NCBI GenBank assembly: GCA_963813195.1
Contig: CAWEYC010000041.1
Coordinates: forward strand, 62,001-126,000
DNA length: 64,000 bases
DNA from: Roseiarcus sp963813195
GTDB taxonomy: Bacteria; Pseudomonadota; Alphaproteobacteria; Rhizobiales; Beijerinckiaceae
Direction of reading: 5' to 3'
Below are positions 9,131-18,217 of the stretch, piece by piece. Both the position numbers and the translations under genes were made by a program. The notes beneath the pieces were generated by a model that was given only the letters and a program-made list of their open reading frames with translations, did no database searches and was not told the DNA's origin. The stretch's first letter is position 1. Every line of letters starts with the position of its first letter.

Positions 9131-9141
9131 GGGAAAGCCAG

Positions 9142-10881
9142 ATGGACGCCGTCACCGACTATAGGCCGCCGCAGCGCAGCGTCTACCGCCCGGAGCCGCT
9201 TATGCGGGATCCAGCGGTGCTCATGCGGCCCGAACGGCTTGCCGCTTTGCAGCCGTCGCGCGTCAGCGCCTCTCGCGCGCTGATCGCTCGTGCGATGAAA
9301 CGCCGGTGGAAGATTACGCGCACGAGGTTCGATCTCGACGAACGCGCGCGCGGCGTCGCTTGCTATCGCATCGAGGCGGACGGCTGGGACTTCTCGTTTC
9401 CCGTCTTTTCCTTCGAGCCCTCGGGCCAAATGCGCACCTTCCGCATCATCGGCCGGTCGTGGGATATGATGGGCTCCCTTGTCGAGGGTCGCATCTCACA
9501 AGCCGACATGGACATGACACAACAGGAGATGCCGAAGCTCTATCACGGCCGTGCGACGCCGGGGACGCTGGTTTGGTGTCGCTCGAACCGCAGCGCCCGC
9601 GTTCTCGATTATTGCGTCGAAGCCCTTGCTGCGGGCTCACACCCCAGAACCGACATCATGGCCGCCGCGAGCTACGCGATGCGCAACACCGGCCTTGACG
9701 GAAACGGGACATTCGGCACGCGCAGCTTCCTGGCTCTCGAACGCAATCATCCGCTTCGCCCCTCGCTCGGCGCGCAAATGCTCACCGCCTATATGATGCG
9801 GGTTTTCGCCTACGACCTGATCGCCCATCTCGCGCAGGCCAGGGGCGGATCGCGGGCGATTCCGATGAGCCCAGATCTCGAGCGCTATCTCGGCGTCGGC
9901 AACGGGTCGGCCCTAGGCTTGATGTTCTTCGTGCACAACCATCCCTGCTTGCTCAGCCGGTGGTTACGCATTCGCGAACAGGCTCTGGCCGCCGCCAAGA
10001 TGACGGAAATCGGTAGGGACGCCAAGCCTCTCGACATCCTGCTCGGCCTTCTCGATCGCGCCATCGTCTATCGCCGCCAGGACAGGACCGAATACGACCT
10101 TCTCACTCCCAGCACAGCCATCGCCACCGACCTCAGCGGCATGCGGCGGGAGCTCGGCTGGCTGCGCGAGCGCGTCCAGGCCGGCGCCGCCTCCACCAGC
10201 ACGCCGCTCGTCGAATTCTGCGAGTCGATCGAAGGGCGATTCTGTCCCGATGCGATCGAGACGCTCAATTCGCTCCTGATCGAGCTCGTTCCCGATCTCG
10301 CGGACGCTCTTACCGAGACGCTCGTGCTCGATGAGGAACTCGTCAACCGGCCGGAGATGCCCGTCTCCAGGCTTCGCGAGATCCTCCGCATAGAGTACCC
10401 TTGGGCGTTCGAACTCGACCTGACGTCGGAGCGCTCACAGCGATACATCTGGTATAAGTCCGTGAACGCCGAAGAACCGCGGCGCGGGCCGCGCGAGGAA
10501 GCGCCAGACGCGTTCGGTCTGGGACTGGATCTGCCGCGACTCGTTGTCGCGCTCGATCGCGACCTCGCCGCGACGGACGGCAGGGCCAGCGTGGCTCGGT
10601 TCCTGCTCGCTCATCCCTATCACAGGCTTATCGTCACACGCGTTCAAGCTCTGGCCGGTCAGCCGTACCACTCGCCGCACGCGGACATCATGAGCGAGGA
10701 TTTCGTTCCCGCGCATATCACGCGCATGCTCAATGGCGCGATCCACGGTCTCGACAAGACGCGCGACGCCATGGGGCGGGTGATTCGCGGCGTTGTCATG
10801 CAAGGCGCGCCGCTGCCCGATGAATTGGCTAGCGGAACGGGAGACGAGCATTGGTTCAACCCTCCGGAGCCCGTTCTCTGA
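9142..10881 (+). CDS. Unknown 579-residue protein in the IclR-Liv operon
   Basis: ATG 9142 has AAGGGAAAG upstream and the frame runs to a TGA at 10881 that overlaps the next ATG (translational coupling). No signal peptide or membrane segments are seen, so it is probably cytosolic. Features include a basic helical N-terminus (SRALIARAMKRRWKITRTRF), the motif FPVFSFEPSGQMRTFRIIGRSWD, and a Cys/Asn-rich patch GTLVWCRSNRSARVLDYCVE. I recognise no catalytic motif. Its place between the IclR gene and a Liv importer, coupled to a second unknown gene, suggests processing or sensing of the imported compound, perhaps as a two-subunit protein. Function unknown. Confidence 0.8.
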   Translation: MDAVTDYRPPQRSVYRPEPLMRDPAVLMRPERLAALQPSRVSASRALIARAMKRRWKITRTRFDLDERARGVACYRIEADGWDFSFPVFSFEPSGQMRTFRIIGRSWDMMGSLVEGRISQADMDMTQQEMPKLYHGRATPGTLVWCRSNRSARVLDYCVEALAAGSHPRTDIMAAASYAMRNTGLDGNGTFGTRSFLALERNHPLRPSLGAQMLTAYMMRVFAYDLIAHLAQARGGSRAIPMSPDLERYLGVGNGSALGLMFFVHNHPCLLSRWLRIREQALAAAKMTEIGRDAKPLDILLGLLDRAIVYRRQDRTEYDLLTPSTAIATDLSGMRRELGWLRERVQAGAASTSTPLVEFCESIEGRFCPDAIETLNSLLIELVPDLADALTETLVLDEELVNRPEMPVSRLREILRIEYPWAFELDLTSERSQRYIWYKSVNAEEPRRGPREEAPDAFGLGLDLPRLVVALDRDLAATDGRASVARFLLAHPYHRLIVTRVQALAGQPYHSPHADIMSEDFVPAHITRMLNGAIHGLDKTRDAMGRVIRGVVMQGAPLPDELASGTGDEHWFNPPEPVL

Positions 10882-11639
10882 TGACGTCGAAGCAGAATTC
10901 AGATGAAATCATGCATGCGAGCTTGCGCGAGTGCCGCATGGTCGTCGAACGGCTCTGTCAGTCGATCGGCATTCGAGACGGCCTGTTGCGTTCGCTGACC
11001 GACTGCGGTGTGTATTCCGCGGCGCTTGGACTTTCCGGCTTTCGCGGTCTTGAGCGCCAGCTGGAGCTCTTGAAGAGCATCGACCCCAAAAGCGTTTCGG
11101 TCGGGACCGAGTCCGAACCGATCCTGATCAATTCGGCCGGGCAACACGCCTGGGTCGTCGCGGAGACGGCGCTCGACCTCGCGGTCGCCTCGTATCGGCT
11201 GACGGGTCATGGCGCCGTCGCCATTGTCAACGCCAATGAGCCGAGCGAATTGGGCGTATTGCGCGCGCTCGCGGAGAAGCACGGCTTGAAAGTTGAGGTG
11301 GATATGGACAGCGGCGGACGCGTTCTCGCGCGCTTGTCGGACAGAGCTGCGGGAACGCCAACGATTCTCGACGGGATCGTGAGGGAAGGGATCGAGGTTT
11401 CCCGAGAATTGTGGTTCCGCCTTTTCCATCGTTCGCATGACGCTCTTGCCGCCGACACAGTGGTGTCCCGCACGCATACGGGCTCGATCATCGTCAAGCC
11501 CGATGGGACGATCCTCGGCAAGGAAGATCCGGAGTTCATCGACACGGATCTGAGCATGTTGACCAAAGAGGCGATCGTCGAGCCGGCCTTCATAAGGGAG
11601 ACGACGGGCACCCGCGAGAGGACGCCTGGCGGCGGCTAA
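10881..11639 (+). CDS. Unknown protein, possibly DUF3726-like
   Basis: A 252-residue soluble protein whose ATG overlaps the stop of the preceding gene. The N-terminal helices (CRMVVERLCQSIGIRDGLLR, then YSAALGLSGFRGLERQLELL) recall DUF3726 proteins, whose layout is similar, but I cannot confirm the match. The centre has SGQHAWVVAETALDLAVASY followed by alternating small residues. It is coupled to 9142-10881 and precedes the Liv binding protein by 98 bp. The two genes probably act together. Biochemical role unknown. Confidence 0.75.
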   Translation: MTSKQNSDEIMHASLRECRMVVERLCQSIGIRDGLLRSLTDCGVYSAALGLSGFRGLERQLELLKSIDPKSVSVGTESEPILINSAGQHAWVVAETALDLAVASYRLTGHGAVAIVNANEPSELGVLRALAEKHGLKVEVDMDSGGRVLARLSDRAAGTPTILDGIVREGIEVSRELWFRLFHRSHDALAADTVVSRTHTGSIIVKPDGTILGKEDPEFIDTDLSMLTKEAIVEPAFIRETTGTRERTPGGG

Positions 11640-11737
11640 GGCGCGCAGGCGAGCTGACGGCCTCGTCGCGAAAGTATGCCAGGCGCCTGCCCACGAAGGT
11701 CAGGCGGATATAATCGATAAATGTCAGGGAGAGCGCC

Positions 11738-12982
11738 ATGTCTGGGATGCATGCTAGTCGCCGATCCAATCCGCCGCGATGTTTGCTGGGCCTGTCCATC
11801 GGGGCGGCGCTCGTGCTCGGCGCCGCGACGTCGCCCGCTGCATCGGCGGCGGAGCCCGCGACCGCGTCAATCGCGCTCATCGTGCCGCTTTCCGGCGATT
11901 GGGGCGAGCAGGGCGTCCTGATGCGCGAGGGCGCCCAATTCGCAGTCGACAAGATCAACAGCGAAGGCGGCATCAAATCGCTCGGCGGCGCCAAGCTCAA
12001 ACTCGTCGTCGCCGACACCGGCAATTCGGTCGAAACCGCAGTCTCCGCCGCCCAGCGCGTGCTGGGCTCCGGCGACGTCAGCGCGGCGGTCGGATGCTGG
12101 CTCAGCTCCTTCACTCTCGCGACGACCGAGATCGCCGAACGCGCCCACGTCCCCTGGATCACGTTCTCCTATGCCGACAAGGTCACCGCAAGAGGCTATA
12201 AGTACACCTTCCGCGACAACGCACCGTCGAGCCAGCAGGTCTCACAGGGCCTCCGGGAAATCTTGGAGGCGAGCGCCGCCACGGGCCACCCGATCAAGAC
12301 GCTCGCAATCGCGAGCGACAACACGGCCGCGGCGCAGGCGGGCCTTGCAGCGATCAAGAAATATTCGACCGACCTCGGGTTGAAAGTCGTCGTCCAGAAG
12401 ATCTGGACGCCGCCGCTTTCCGATCCGGATTCGATCGCCGCCGGCATCAAGGAAGCCGATCCCGACCTGATCTGGGGCGGCGCCACGACGCTGTCCGACA
12501 CTTCGGGCCTCGTGCAGGCGCTGCGAGCGCACAAAGTGTCCGCGCCGATGCTCGGCGCAGGCTCGCAGTTCCTGACCGACGCGTTCGTCAAGGCGGTCGG
12601 CGGCGCCGACAAGGTGAACGGCCTGGCGACCATCGTCGGCGACGGCGTGCTCAAGGGCATGGAGCCGCTGAACCAGGAGTTCGAAGCTGCTTACCACCAT
12701 CCCATGATCGAGGACATGGCCGACACCTACGCGGAAATCTGGATCATCAAGGAGGCGATGGAGAAAGCGGGCTCGGCCGACCCGCAAAAGGTCCGCGATG
12801 CGCTCGCTTCGCTCGACATCACGAGCGGGCCAGCGAGCTTCGTTCCCGGCGGCGCCATCAAGTTTGACGAGACGGGACAAAACGTCAAAGCCGAGGTCGC
12901 GCTTCAGCAGTGGCAGGACGGCAAGATCGTCACCGTCGCGCCGCCGAACGCCGCGGTCGGCAAGCTGATCCCGTTGCGTTGA
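11738..12982 (+). CDS. Liv-type (branched-chain amino acid family) substrate-binding protein
   Basis: A 414-residue periplasmic binding protein (Peripla_BP_6). The signal peptide includes CLLGLSIGAALVLGAAT and ends near SAAEP (about residue 38). The mature start IALIVPLSGDWGEQGVLMRE and the segment VDKINSEGGI are typical of LivK/UrtA/amide-binding relatives. ATG 11738 follows AGGGAGAGCGCC. A TATAAT-like box lies at 11709-11714. It begins the transporter part of the operon (binding protein, LivH, LivM-LivG fusion, LivF). The ligand may be an amide, ureide or carbamoyl amino acid, given the neighbours; that is inference. Confidence 0.9.
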   Translation: MSGMHASRRSNPPRCLLGLSIGAALVLGAATSPAASAAEPATASIALIVPLSGDWGEQGVLMREGAQFAVDKINSEGGIKSLGGAKLKLVVADTGNSVETAVSAAQRVLGSGDVSAAVGCWLSSFTLATTEIAERAHVPWITFSYADKVTARGYKYTFRDNAPSSQQVSQGLREILEASAATGHPIKTLAIASDNTAAAQAGLAAIKKYSTDLGLKVVVQKIWTPPLSDPDSIAAGIKEADPDLIWGGATTLSDTSGLVQALRAHKVSAPMLGAGSQFLTDAFVKAVGGADKVNGLATIVGDGVLKGMEPLNQEFEAAYHHPMIEDMADTYAEIWIIKEAMEKAGSADPQKVRDALASLDITSGPASFVPGGAIKFDETGQNVKAEVALQQWQDGKIVTVAPPNAAVGKLIPLR

Positions 12983-13004
12983 TCCGCAGAGAAGGACGGC
13001 TCAC

Positions 13005-13883
13005 GTGGAGCTTCTTGCGACCATAGCGCAACATCTGATCGACGGGGTGTTGCTCGGCGGTCTTTATGCGCTTCTGGCGGCGGGCTTGGCGCTGATCTTC
13101 GGCGTCATGCGCATGGCGAATTTCGCACAGGGCGGGTTCGTCATGCTCGGCATGTACGGAACCGTCATTCTCTACCGGACCTTCGGCCTCGACCCCTATC
13201 TTCTTTCGATCCCGATCGGAATCGCCGCGCTGGTCGTGGGATATTTGATCGCGCGCCTCATCATCGAGCGCGTCCCAATGGGCGATCAGGACGCGCAGAT
13301 GCTGCTCACGATCGGCCTCTCCTATGTCCTCATCAATGCGGCGATGATGCGGTTCGGGGTCACCCCGCAAAGCATCGTGCTCCCCTATACGCACGATCTC
13401 TGGGACTTCGGCCCCCTCTACGCCCGCAAGGCGCTGGTCTTCGCGTGCGCCGCCTCGCTGGTCATGATGGCCGGCCTGTGGGTCTTCCTCCATCGGACCT
13501 GGCTAGGGCGGGCCTTGCGCGCCACCGCGGACGACTTCGGCGCCGCGGAACTCTTCGGAATGCAGGTTCGGCGTCTGCAAGGCGTCGCGTTCGGCCTTGG
13601 CGTCGCCTTCGCCGCCATCGCCGGCGCAATGCTGACGACGTTCAAGCCCGTCTCGCCGACCGCCGGTCAGCCCTACATTCTCGTCATGTTCATCGCCGTC
13701 GTGCTGGGCGGCATTGGATCGATCGAAGGCGCCGTCATAGGGGCGTTCTCGGTTGGCGTCATCGAGCAATTGTCGGATCTCGTTCTCCCGCTCGCGCTCG
13801 AAGAGGTGCCTGTCTTCTGCCTGTTCGTGCTGACGCTGTTCCTGCGTCCGCGCGGTCTTTTCGGCAAAAGGGCGCGAGTCTGA
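13005..13883 (+). CDS. livH: LivH-type ABC permease
   Basis: A 292-residue inner-membrane permease with the LivH hallmarks IDGVLLGGLYALLAAGLALI, FGVMRMANFAQGGFVMLGMY and VLGGIGSIEGAVIGAFSVGV. The GTG start at 13005 is supported by AAGGACGG upstream. Its stop overlaps the start of the following LivM-LivG fusion gene (TGATG at 13881-13885). It forms the channel with the LivM half of the next product. Confidence 0.92.
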   Translation: MELLATIAQHLIDGVLLGGLYALLAAGLALIFGVMRMANFAQGGFVMLGMYGTVILYRTFGLDPYLLSIPIGIAALVVGYLIARLIIERVPMGDQDAQMLLTIGLSYVLINAAMMRFGVTPQSIVLPYTHDLWDFGPLYARKALVFACAASLVMMAGLWVFLHRTWLGRALRATADDFGAAELFGMQVRRLQGVAFGLGVAFAAIAGAMLTTFKPVSPTAGQPYILVMFIAVVLGGIGSIEGAVIGAFSVGVIEQLSDLVLPLALEEVPVFCLFVLTLFLRPRGLFGKRARV

Positions 13884-15682
13884 TGACCGATGCTGAACCA
13901 GTCCTCCACACCGCAACTTCGAGCCGGGGAGTGAGCGCGCGGTCACGTCTACGCGAGTTCGTGTGGCCAATCGCCGCCTACATCGGATTGCTGCTTTTTC
14001 TCGCAATCCTGAAGGATCCTTATTGGTCGCGCATCGTCGCTTTGGTCGGCTTCTGGACGATTATCGGCACATCCTGGAACATCATCGGCGGATATGCCGG
14101 GCAGCCGTCCTTCGGCCATTCCGCGTTCGTTGGCATCGGGGCCTATGCGACGGTCATTCTGCTCAACGCGGGGATCATTCCGTGGCTCGGCATACCCTGC
14201 GCAGTCGCCGTCGCTTGCATAGCGGCGGCGCTCATCGGCTATCCGACGCTCAAGTTGCGCGACGTCTACTTTGCGCTCGCGACGCTCGTCTATCCGCTCA
14301 TTCTCGGGCTCATCGTCATCTACCTCGAGCTCCAGGAAGTTCTTGTCCCGACGCATCCGGAGGCGCAATTCCTCTATATGTCGTGGGCGGATCCGCGCTG
14401 GTTCGCTGCGCTGTTTGGACTGATTGGGCTCTTGGTTTGGATCGGGCTCGGTCTCGTCGAGCGCTCACGCTATCGCCTTATCCTGGAGGCGATCCGTCAG
14501 GATGAAGAAACGGCCCGCTCCGCCGGAATCAATACGCCGCGCGTCAAGCTCGCGTGCTTCGTCGCCAGCGCCGCGCTCGCCGCTCTCGCGGGCGGCATCT
14601 ATATCCAGCTCATCTTTGTCGTCACTCCCAACGTTCTGTCGTTCGATCTCTCGATCCAGGCAATCCTGATCGCCCTCGTCGGCGGAATCGGCCGACGCGC
14701 CGGGGGCCTGCTCGGGGCGGCAATTCTGGTGCCGATCGCGAACGCAACCGAATCCTGGTTCGGCGCCACGTCGGGCGGATCGCAGCTCGCCTACGGCATA
14801 GCGCTGATGATCGTGGTCGTCGCCATGCCGCGCGGGCTGATCGACCTGGTCGAGCGCCGCGCGCGCGCCGCGCGCAAGAGCGCGGGAGCGATCGCGCCAG
14901 GCCATCCGGCGGCTCCGGCGCTGCGCGTCATTGAGGGCACCCACGCGCCCGATCGCCGGCCGCTGCTCGAAGCGCGCGGTCTCGGCAAATCCTATGGCGG
15001 CGTCGTGGCTCTTGAAGGCATCGACATTGCTGTGGCGCGCGGCGAATTCGTCGGCCTCGTCGGGCCCAACGGCGCCGGCAAGAGCACGCTGTTCGACTTG
15101 CTGACCGGCTATCAGCGCCCGAACGCCGGACGCGTTTTCGTCGCCGACGCCGAGGTGACGCGGCTGCCCTCCTACGAGATCGCGCGGCGCGGCGTCAGGC
15201 GGACATTCCAGAGCGCACGGCCGTTCGGACGGCTCAGCGTTCTCGAAAACGCATTGGTCGGCAGCGCGGCCTCGAGCGGCGCCAAGCTCGACCAGAGCGC
15301 GAGCGCGCGCGGCGCGCTCGCCGCCGTTGGGCTGCTCCCTTACCAGCATGTCGCCGCATCGTCGTTGACGCCCTCGCAGCTCCGTCTCCTGGAAGTGGCG
15401 CGCGCCATCGCGAGCGGCCCCGATTTGCTGCTGCTCGACGAACCGCTGGCCGGTCTCACCGCCGGCGAGACGGAGACCCTGCTGCGTGTGCTCGGCGGCC
15501 TCAATGAAATGGGCCTCGCCATCCTCATCGTCGACCACAACATCGGGAGCGTGGCGCAGGCCGTGTCGCGGCTCGTCGTGATCGACCGCGGCGTGATGAT
15601 AGCCAACGACGCGCCCGCGCTCGTCTTGCGAGACGAGCGTGTGATCGGCGCTTATCTCGGAGCCGGCGCCCATGCTGCTTGA
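13883..15682 (+). CDS. LivM-LivG fusion: ABC permease joined to ATPase
   Basis: One 599-residue frame holds a LivM permease (about residues 30-330; GTSWNIIGGYAGQPSFGHSA, KLRDVYFALATLVYP, and EETARSAGINTPRVKL) and a LivG ATPase (about 355-595; Walker A GPNGAGKST, Q-loop RTFQSAR, Walker B LLLLDEPLAG, switch His VDHN). The fusion occurs in several proteobacterial Liv systems. The signature reads LTPSQLRLLEVARA, lacking the usual glycine of LSGGQ/LPYGQ; the partner LivF keeps LSGGE. It overlaps LivF by 11 bp. Acts at the inner membrane. Confidence 0.9.
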   Translation: MTDAEPVLHTATSSRGVSARSRLREFVWPIAAYIGLLLFLAILKDPYWSRIVALVGFWTIIGTSWNIIGGYAGQPSFGHSAFVGIGAYATVILLNAGIIPWLGIPCAVAVACIAAALIGYPTLKLRDVYFALATLVYPLILGLIVIYLELQEVLVPTHPEAQFLYMSWADPRWFAALFGLIGLLVWIGLGLVERSRYRLILEAIRQDEETARSAGINTPRVKLACFVASAALAALAGGIYIQLIFVVTPNVLSFDLSIQAILIALVGGIGRRAGGLLGAAILVPIANATESWFGATSGGSQLAYGIALMIVVVAMPRGLIDLVERRARAARKSAGAIAPGHPAAPALRVIEGTHAPDRRPLLEARGLGKSYGGVVALEGIDIAVARGEFVGLVGPNGAGKSTLFDLLTGYQRPNAGRVFVADAEVTRLPSYEIARRGVRRTFQSARPFGRLSVLENALVGSAASSGAKLDQSASARGALAAVGLLPYQHVAASSLTPSQLRLLEVARAIASGPDLLLLDEPLAGLTAGETETLLRVLGGLNEMGLAILIVDHNIGSVAQAVSRLVVIDRGVMIANDAPALVLRDERVIGAYLGAGAHAA

Positions 15683-16421
15683 AGTCGACGAGGTTCGTTC
15701 CGGTTACGACCGGCTCGAGGTCCTACACGGCGTCGGCCTCAAGGTGGCGGAAGGCGAATTCGTCGCGTTGCTCGGACCGAACGGCGCAGGCAAGACGACG
15801 CTTATTCGCACCATCCTGGGCGGATGCAGCGTCGCTTCGGGCGCCGTGCGGCTCGACGGCGCCGACATCACGCGGCTCCCCGTCCATCAACGCGCCGGGC
15901 TACGGATCGCTTGCGCGCCCGAGGGGCGTCGCATCTGGCCGACTATGACTGTCGCCGACAACCTGTTGCTCGGAGCCTGGGCGCTCGGCCGTCGGGAGCG
16001 CAATCGAGAGGCCCGCCGATCGTTGGATCAAGTGCTCGACATATTTCCGCGTTTGCGCGAACGCCTCAGGCAACCCGCAGGGGTTCTTTCCGGCGGCGAA
16101 GCGCAGATGGCGGCGATCGGACGCGCCCTGATGGCGAAGCCGCGCCTTCTCTTGATCGACGAGCCATCGATCGGCCTCGCGCCTATCGCTGTGGAGGCCG
16201 TGGCCGCGGTGCTTCGGCGACTGCGCGACGAACGACTGTGCGCCATTCTGCTGGTTGAGCAGCAGACGCAGGTCGCGCTTTCGCTGGCGGAGCGCGCCTA
16301 CATTCTGTCGCAAGGGGTAATCCAGGCCGAAGGGCCAGCCGCCGATCTCGCCCGCGATCCAGAGCTTGCAACGATCTATTTCGGCGCCCGACCGACTTTA
16401 TCCACGACAGGAACAGCCTGA
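15672..16421 (+). CDS. livF: LivF-type ABC ATPase
   Basis: A 249-residue ATPase with Walker A GPNGAGKTT, the LivF-specific PEGRRIWPTMTVADNL, signature LSGGEAQMAAIGRAL, Walker B LLLIDEPSIGLAP and switch glutamine/His region ILLVEQQTQ. It starts inside the end of the LivM-LivG fusion (11-bp overlap) and closes the transporter operon. It pairs with the LivG half of the fusion to power uptake. Confidence 0.92.
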   Translation: MLLEVDEVRSGYDRLEVLHGVGLKVAEGEFVALLGPNGAGKTTLIRTILGGCSVASGAVRLDGADITRLPVHQRAGLRIACAPEGRRIWPTMTVADNLLLGAWALGRRERNREARRSLDQVLDIFPRLRERLRQPAGVLSGGEAQMAAIGRALMAKPRLLLIDEPSIGLAPIAVEAVAAVLRRLRDERLCAILLVEQQTQVALSLAERAYILSQGVIQAEGPAADLARDPELATIYFGARPTLSTTGTA

Positions 16422-16491
16422 CCCGCAATGGCGCACGCAGCGCCACGATCGCGGCCGTTAACAACGCAACCCGAATTCCCAGGAGGACAGT

Positions 16492-17458
16492 ATGCTCATA
16501 GACGGCCTGCAATGCGGCCTTTTCGACCGGGAAATCTTCGAGGATCTTCGGCGCGGAGGCTTCACCTGCGTGACGCCAACACTAGGCTTCTGGGAAGGGG
16601 CTCTCGAGTCGCTCGAACTCGATCGGGCGCTGGCGCGATCTTGCCCGCGACTGTTCCGACGTCGTTCTGCTCGCTGGCTCGACGACTGACATTCTGAAAG
16701 CGCACGAAACCAACCGCGTCGCGATCCTGCTCGGTTTCCAGAATACCAATTGCCTCGAAGACCGCATCCGCTATGTCGAGCTTTTCGCAGATCTCGGCGT
16801 GCGGGTGATGCAACTGACCTACAACAACCAGAACGAACTTGGCGGAAGCTGCTACGAGGAGTCCGACAGCGGGATCGCGCGCTTCGGCCGGGAGGTTATT
16901 CGCGAGATGAACCGGGCAGGCATCTTGGTCGATCTCTCGCATGTCGGCGAGAAAACGACGCTCGACGCCATCAAGTGGTCGCAAAAGCCGGTCGCAGTGA
17001 CACACGCGAACGCCGCGTCGATCTTTCCTCACAAGCGAAATAAGGGTGACGAAATTCTGCGCGCGTTGCGCGACAACGGGGGAATTATCGGCTGCGCGAC
17101 GTATCGCAACATCACGCCGACGGCAGCATGCGACAGCGTGAAGACCTGGTGCGAGATGGTCGCCAGAACCGCGGACATCGCCGGGATCGACCACGTCGGA
17201 ATCGGAACGGACTACAGCCACCACAGCGATCAAGCCCATCTGGATTGGATGCGCATGGGCCGATGGTCGCGCGTCGTCAACTACGGCGCAGGCTCCGCGA
17301 CGAATTCCGGCCCCGCCGCCAAGCCGGAATGGTTCACGCGGCCAGCCGACCTTTCGAAGGTGCACGCGGGACTGAGGGAAGTCGGCTTCAACGTCGAAGA
17401 GGCGGGTAAGATCGCCGCCGGCAATTGGTTGCGCGTCTACGGCGAAGTGTTCGGCTGA
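16492..17458 (+). pseudogene. Membrane-dipeptidase family (peptidase M19) gene with a frameshift
   Basis: ATG 16492 opens MLIDGLQCGLFDREIFEDL, and the frame stops at 16689. From about 16618 a second frame reads SIGRWRDLARDCSDVVLLAG, continuing through HETNRVAILLGFQNTNCLED, LVDLSHVGEKTT, VAVTHANA and GIDHVGIGTDYSHH to 17458. The M19 metal residues (His in DLSHVG and VTHANA, Asp in GIGTDY) are in this second part. An extra base in GAAC (16615-16618) in place of GAC restores one continuous protein of about 322 residues. It is therefore either a recent pseudogene or a sequencing error. M19 enzymes are zinc hydrolases cutting dipeptides or N-acyl amino acids, which suits its place right after livF. 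Confidence 0.85.
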
Positions 17459-17867
17459 CCCGCGGATGCAGCTCGGTTCGATCGACTGTCAAGCGGCGTG
17501 ACTTATTTGGCTCTGACGCAATCTCGATGATGAGCTTCATGCAGCGCCCAGCAATCTGGCTTGCAGAAGGTCGAGGTTGGCGGGGCCGTGCATCTGGATG
17601 GAAGAGGGAGCCTTGAGTGGACGAAGGGCAAGTATAGCGAGGAGGGGGCGCGCAATTGATGATGTGATCGGGGCACGAGCTGGTGCGAGTGACAGTTGCC
17701 TGGAGCTTCCTACATTCAGTATTCGTCACGACAGCGCGGCTCACGATGTGAGCTTTTGAGAGTGGTATCCCCTTGACCACGGTTCACGCGCGGGGCGAGA
17801 AGCGGGGCGTGCTAAAATCGAAACTTCTTCTGAAATGCAACCATGCTAACCGTTCCCGAGGATCGTC
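17459..17867. other. 409-bp stretch without recognisable gene
   Basis: No frame here resembles a known family, and codon-like structure is poor on both strands. It may hold the terminator of the Liv/dipeptidase operon and the promoter of the cupin gene, but no clear hairpin with a T-run was found. Confidence 0.4.
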
Positions 17868-18200
17868 ATGCTGATCCCTGCGACTCGTTTGATGATCGGA
17901 AAGCTGTCCAACTTGGTCCGCGAGCCACAAAACGGCGAGACCGGGCGCAGCTTGAGCCAAGTTCTCGAGCTTCCGAATTTGCGCCTCCGGCTCGTCGAGT
18001 ATGAAGCAGGGTATCGCGCCGACCATTGGTGTGACCGCGGACACATCTTTCACGTCTTGCAAGGAGAGCTGATGCTGGAGCTGCAGGACGGCAGGTCTTT
18101 CACGCTCAGTGCCGGCGACTGCTTTGTCGTCTCGGACGGTGGCGACGCCCCCCATCGCGTCCGAACCTCGGAAGGCGGCAAAGCCTTTATCGTCGATTGA
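17868..18200 (+). CDS. Small cupin, DHCW-motif type
   Basis: A 110-residue single-domain cupin. The segment ADHWCDRGHIFHVLQGELML matches DHCW-motif cupins, with the second cupin strand FTLSAGDCFVVSDG and then APHRV supplying further His ligands. ATG 17868 follows CGAGGATCGTC. Members of this group are soluble and mostly uncharacterised. It precedes a ureidoglycolate lyase gene by 17 bp, so a role in ureide metabolism (isomerase or metal-dependent lyase) is a reasonable guess, not a demonstrated one. Confidence 0.8.
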   Translation: MLIPATRLMIGKLSNLVREPQNGETGRSLSQVLELPNLRLRLVEYEAGYRADHWCDRGHIFHVLQGELMLELQDGRSFTLSAGDCFVVSDGGDAPHRVRTSEGGKAFIVD

Positions 18201-18217
18201 CGTCGGGAACTTTTCTC

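Noticed and set aside
13445..13882. N-terminal extension of the LivM-LivG frame
   Set aside because: It overlaps livH in another frame and is Arg-rich; the coupled ATG at 13883 is the proper start.
17388..17780. 130-residue minus-strand frame between dipeptidase and cupin genes
   Set aside because: No family likeness, no ribosome site, and it overlaps the conserved end of the dipeptidase.
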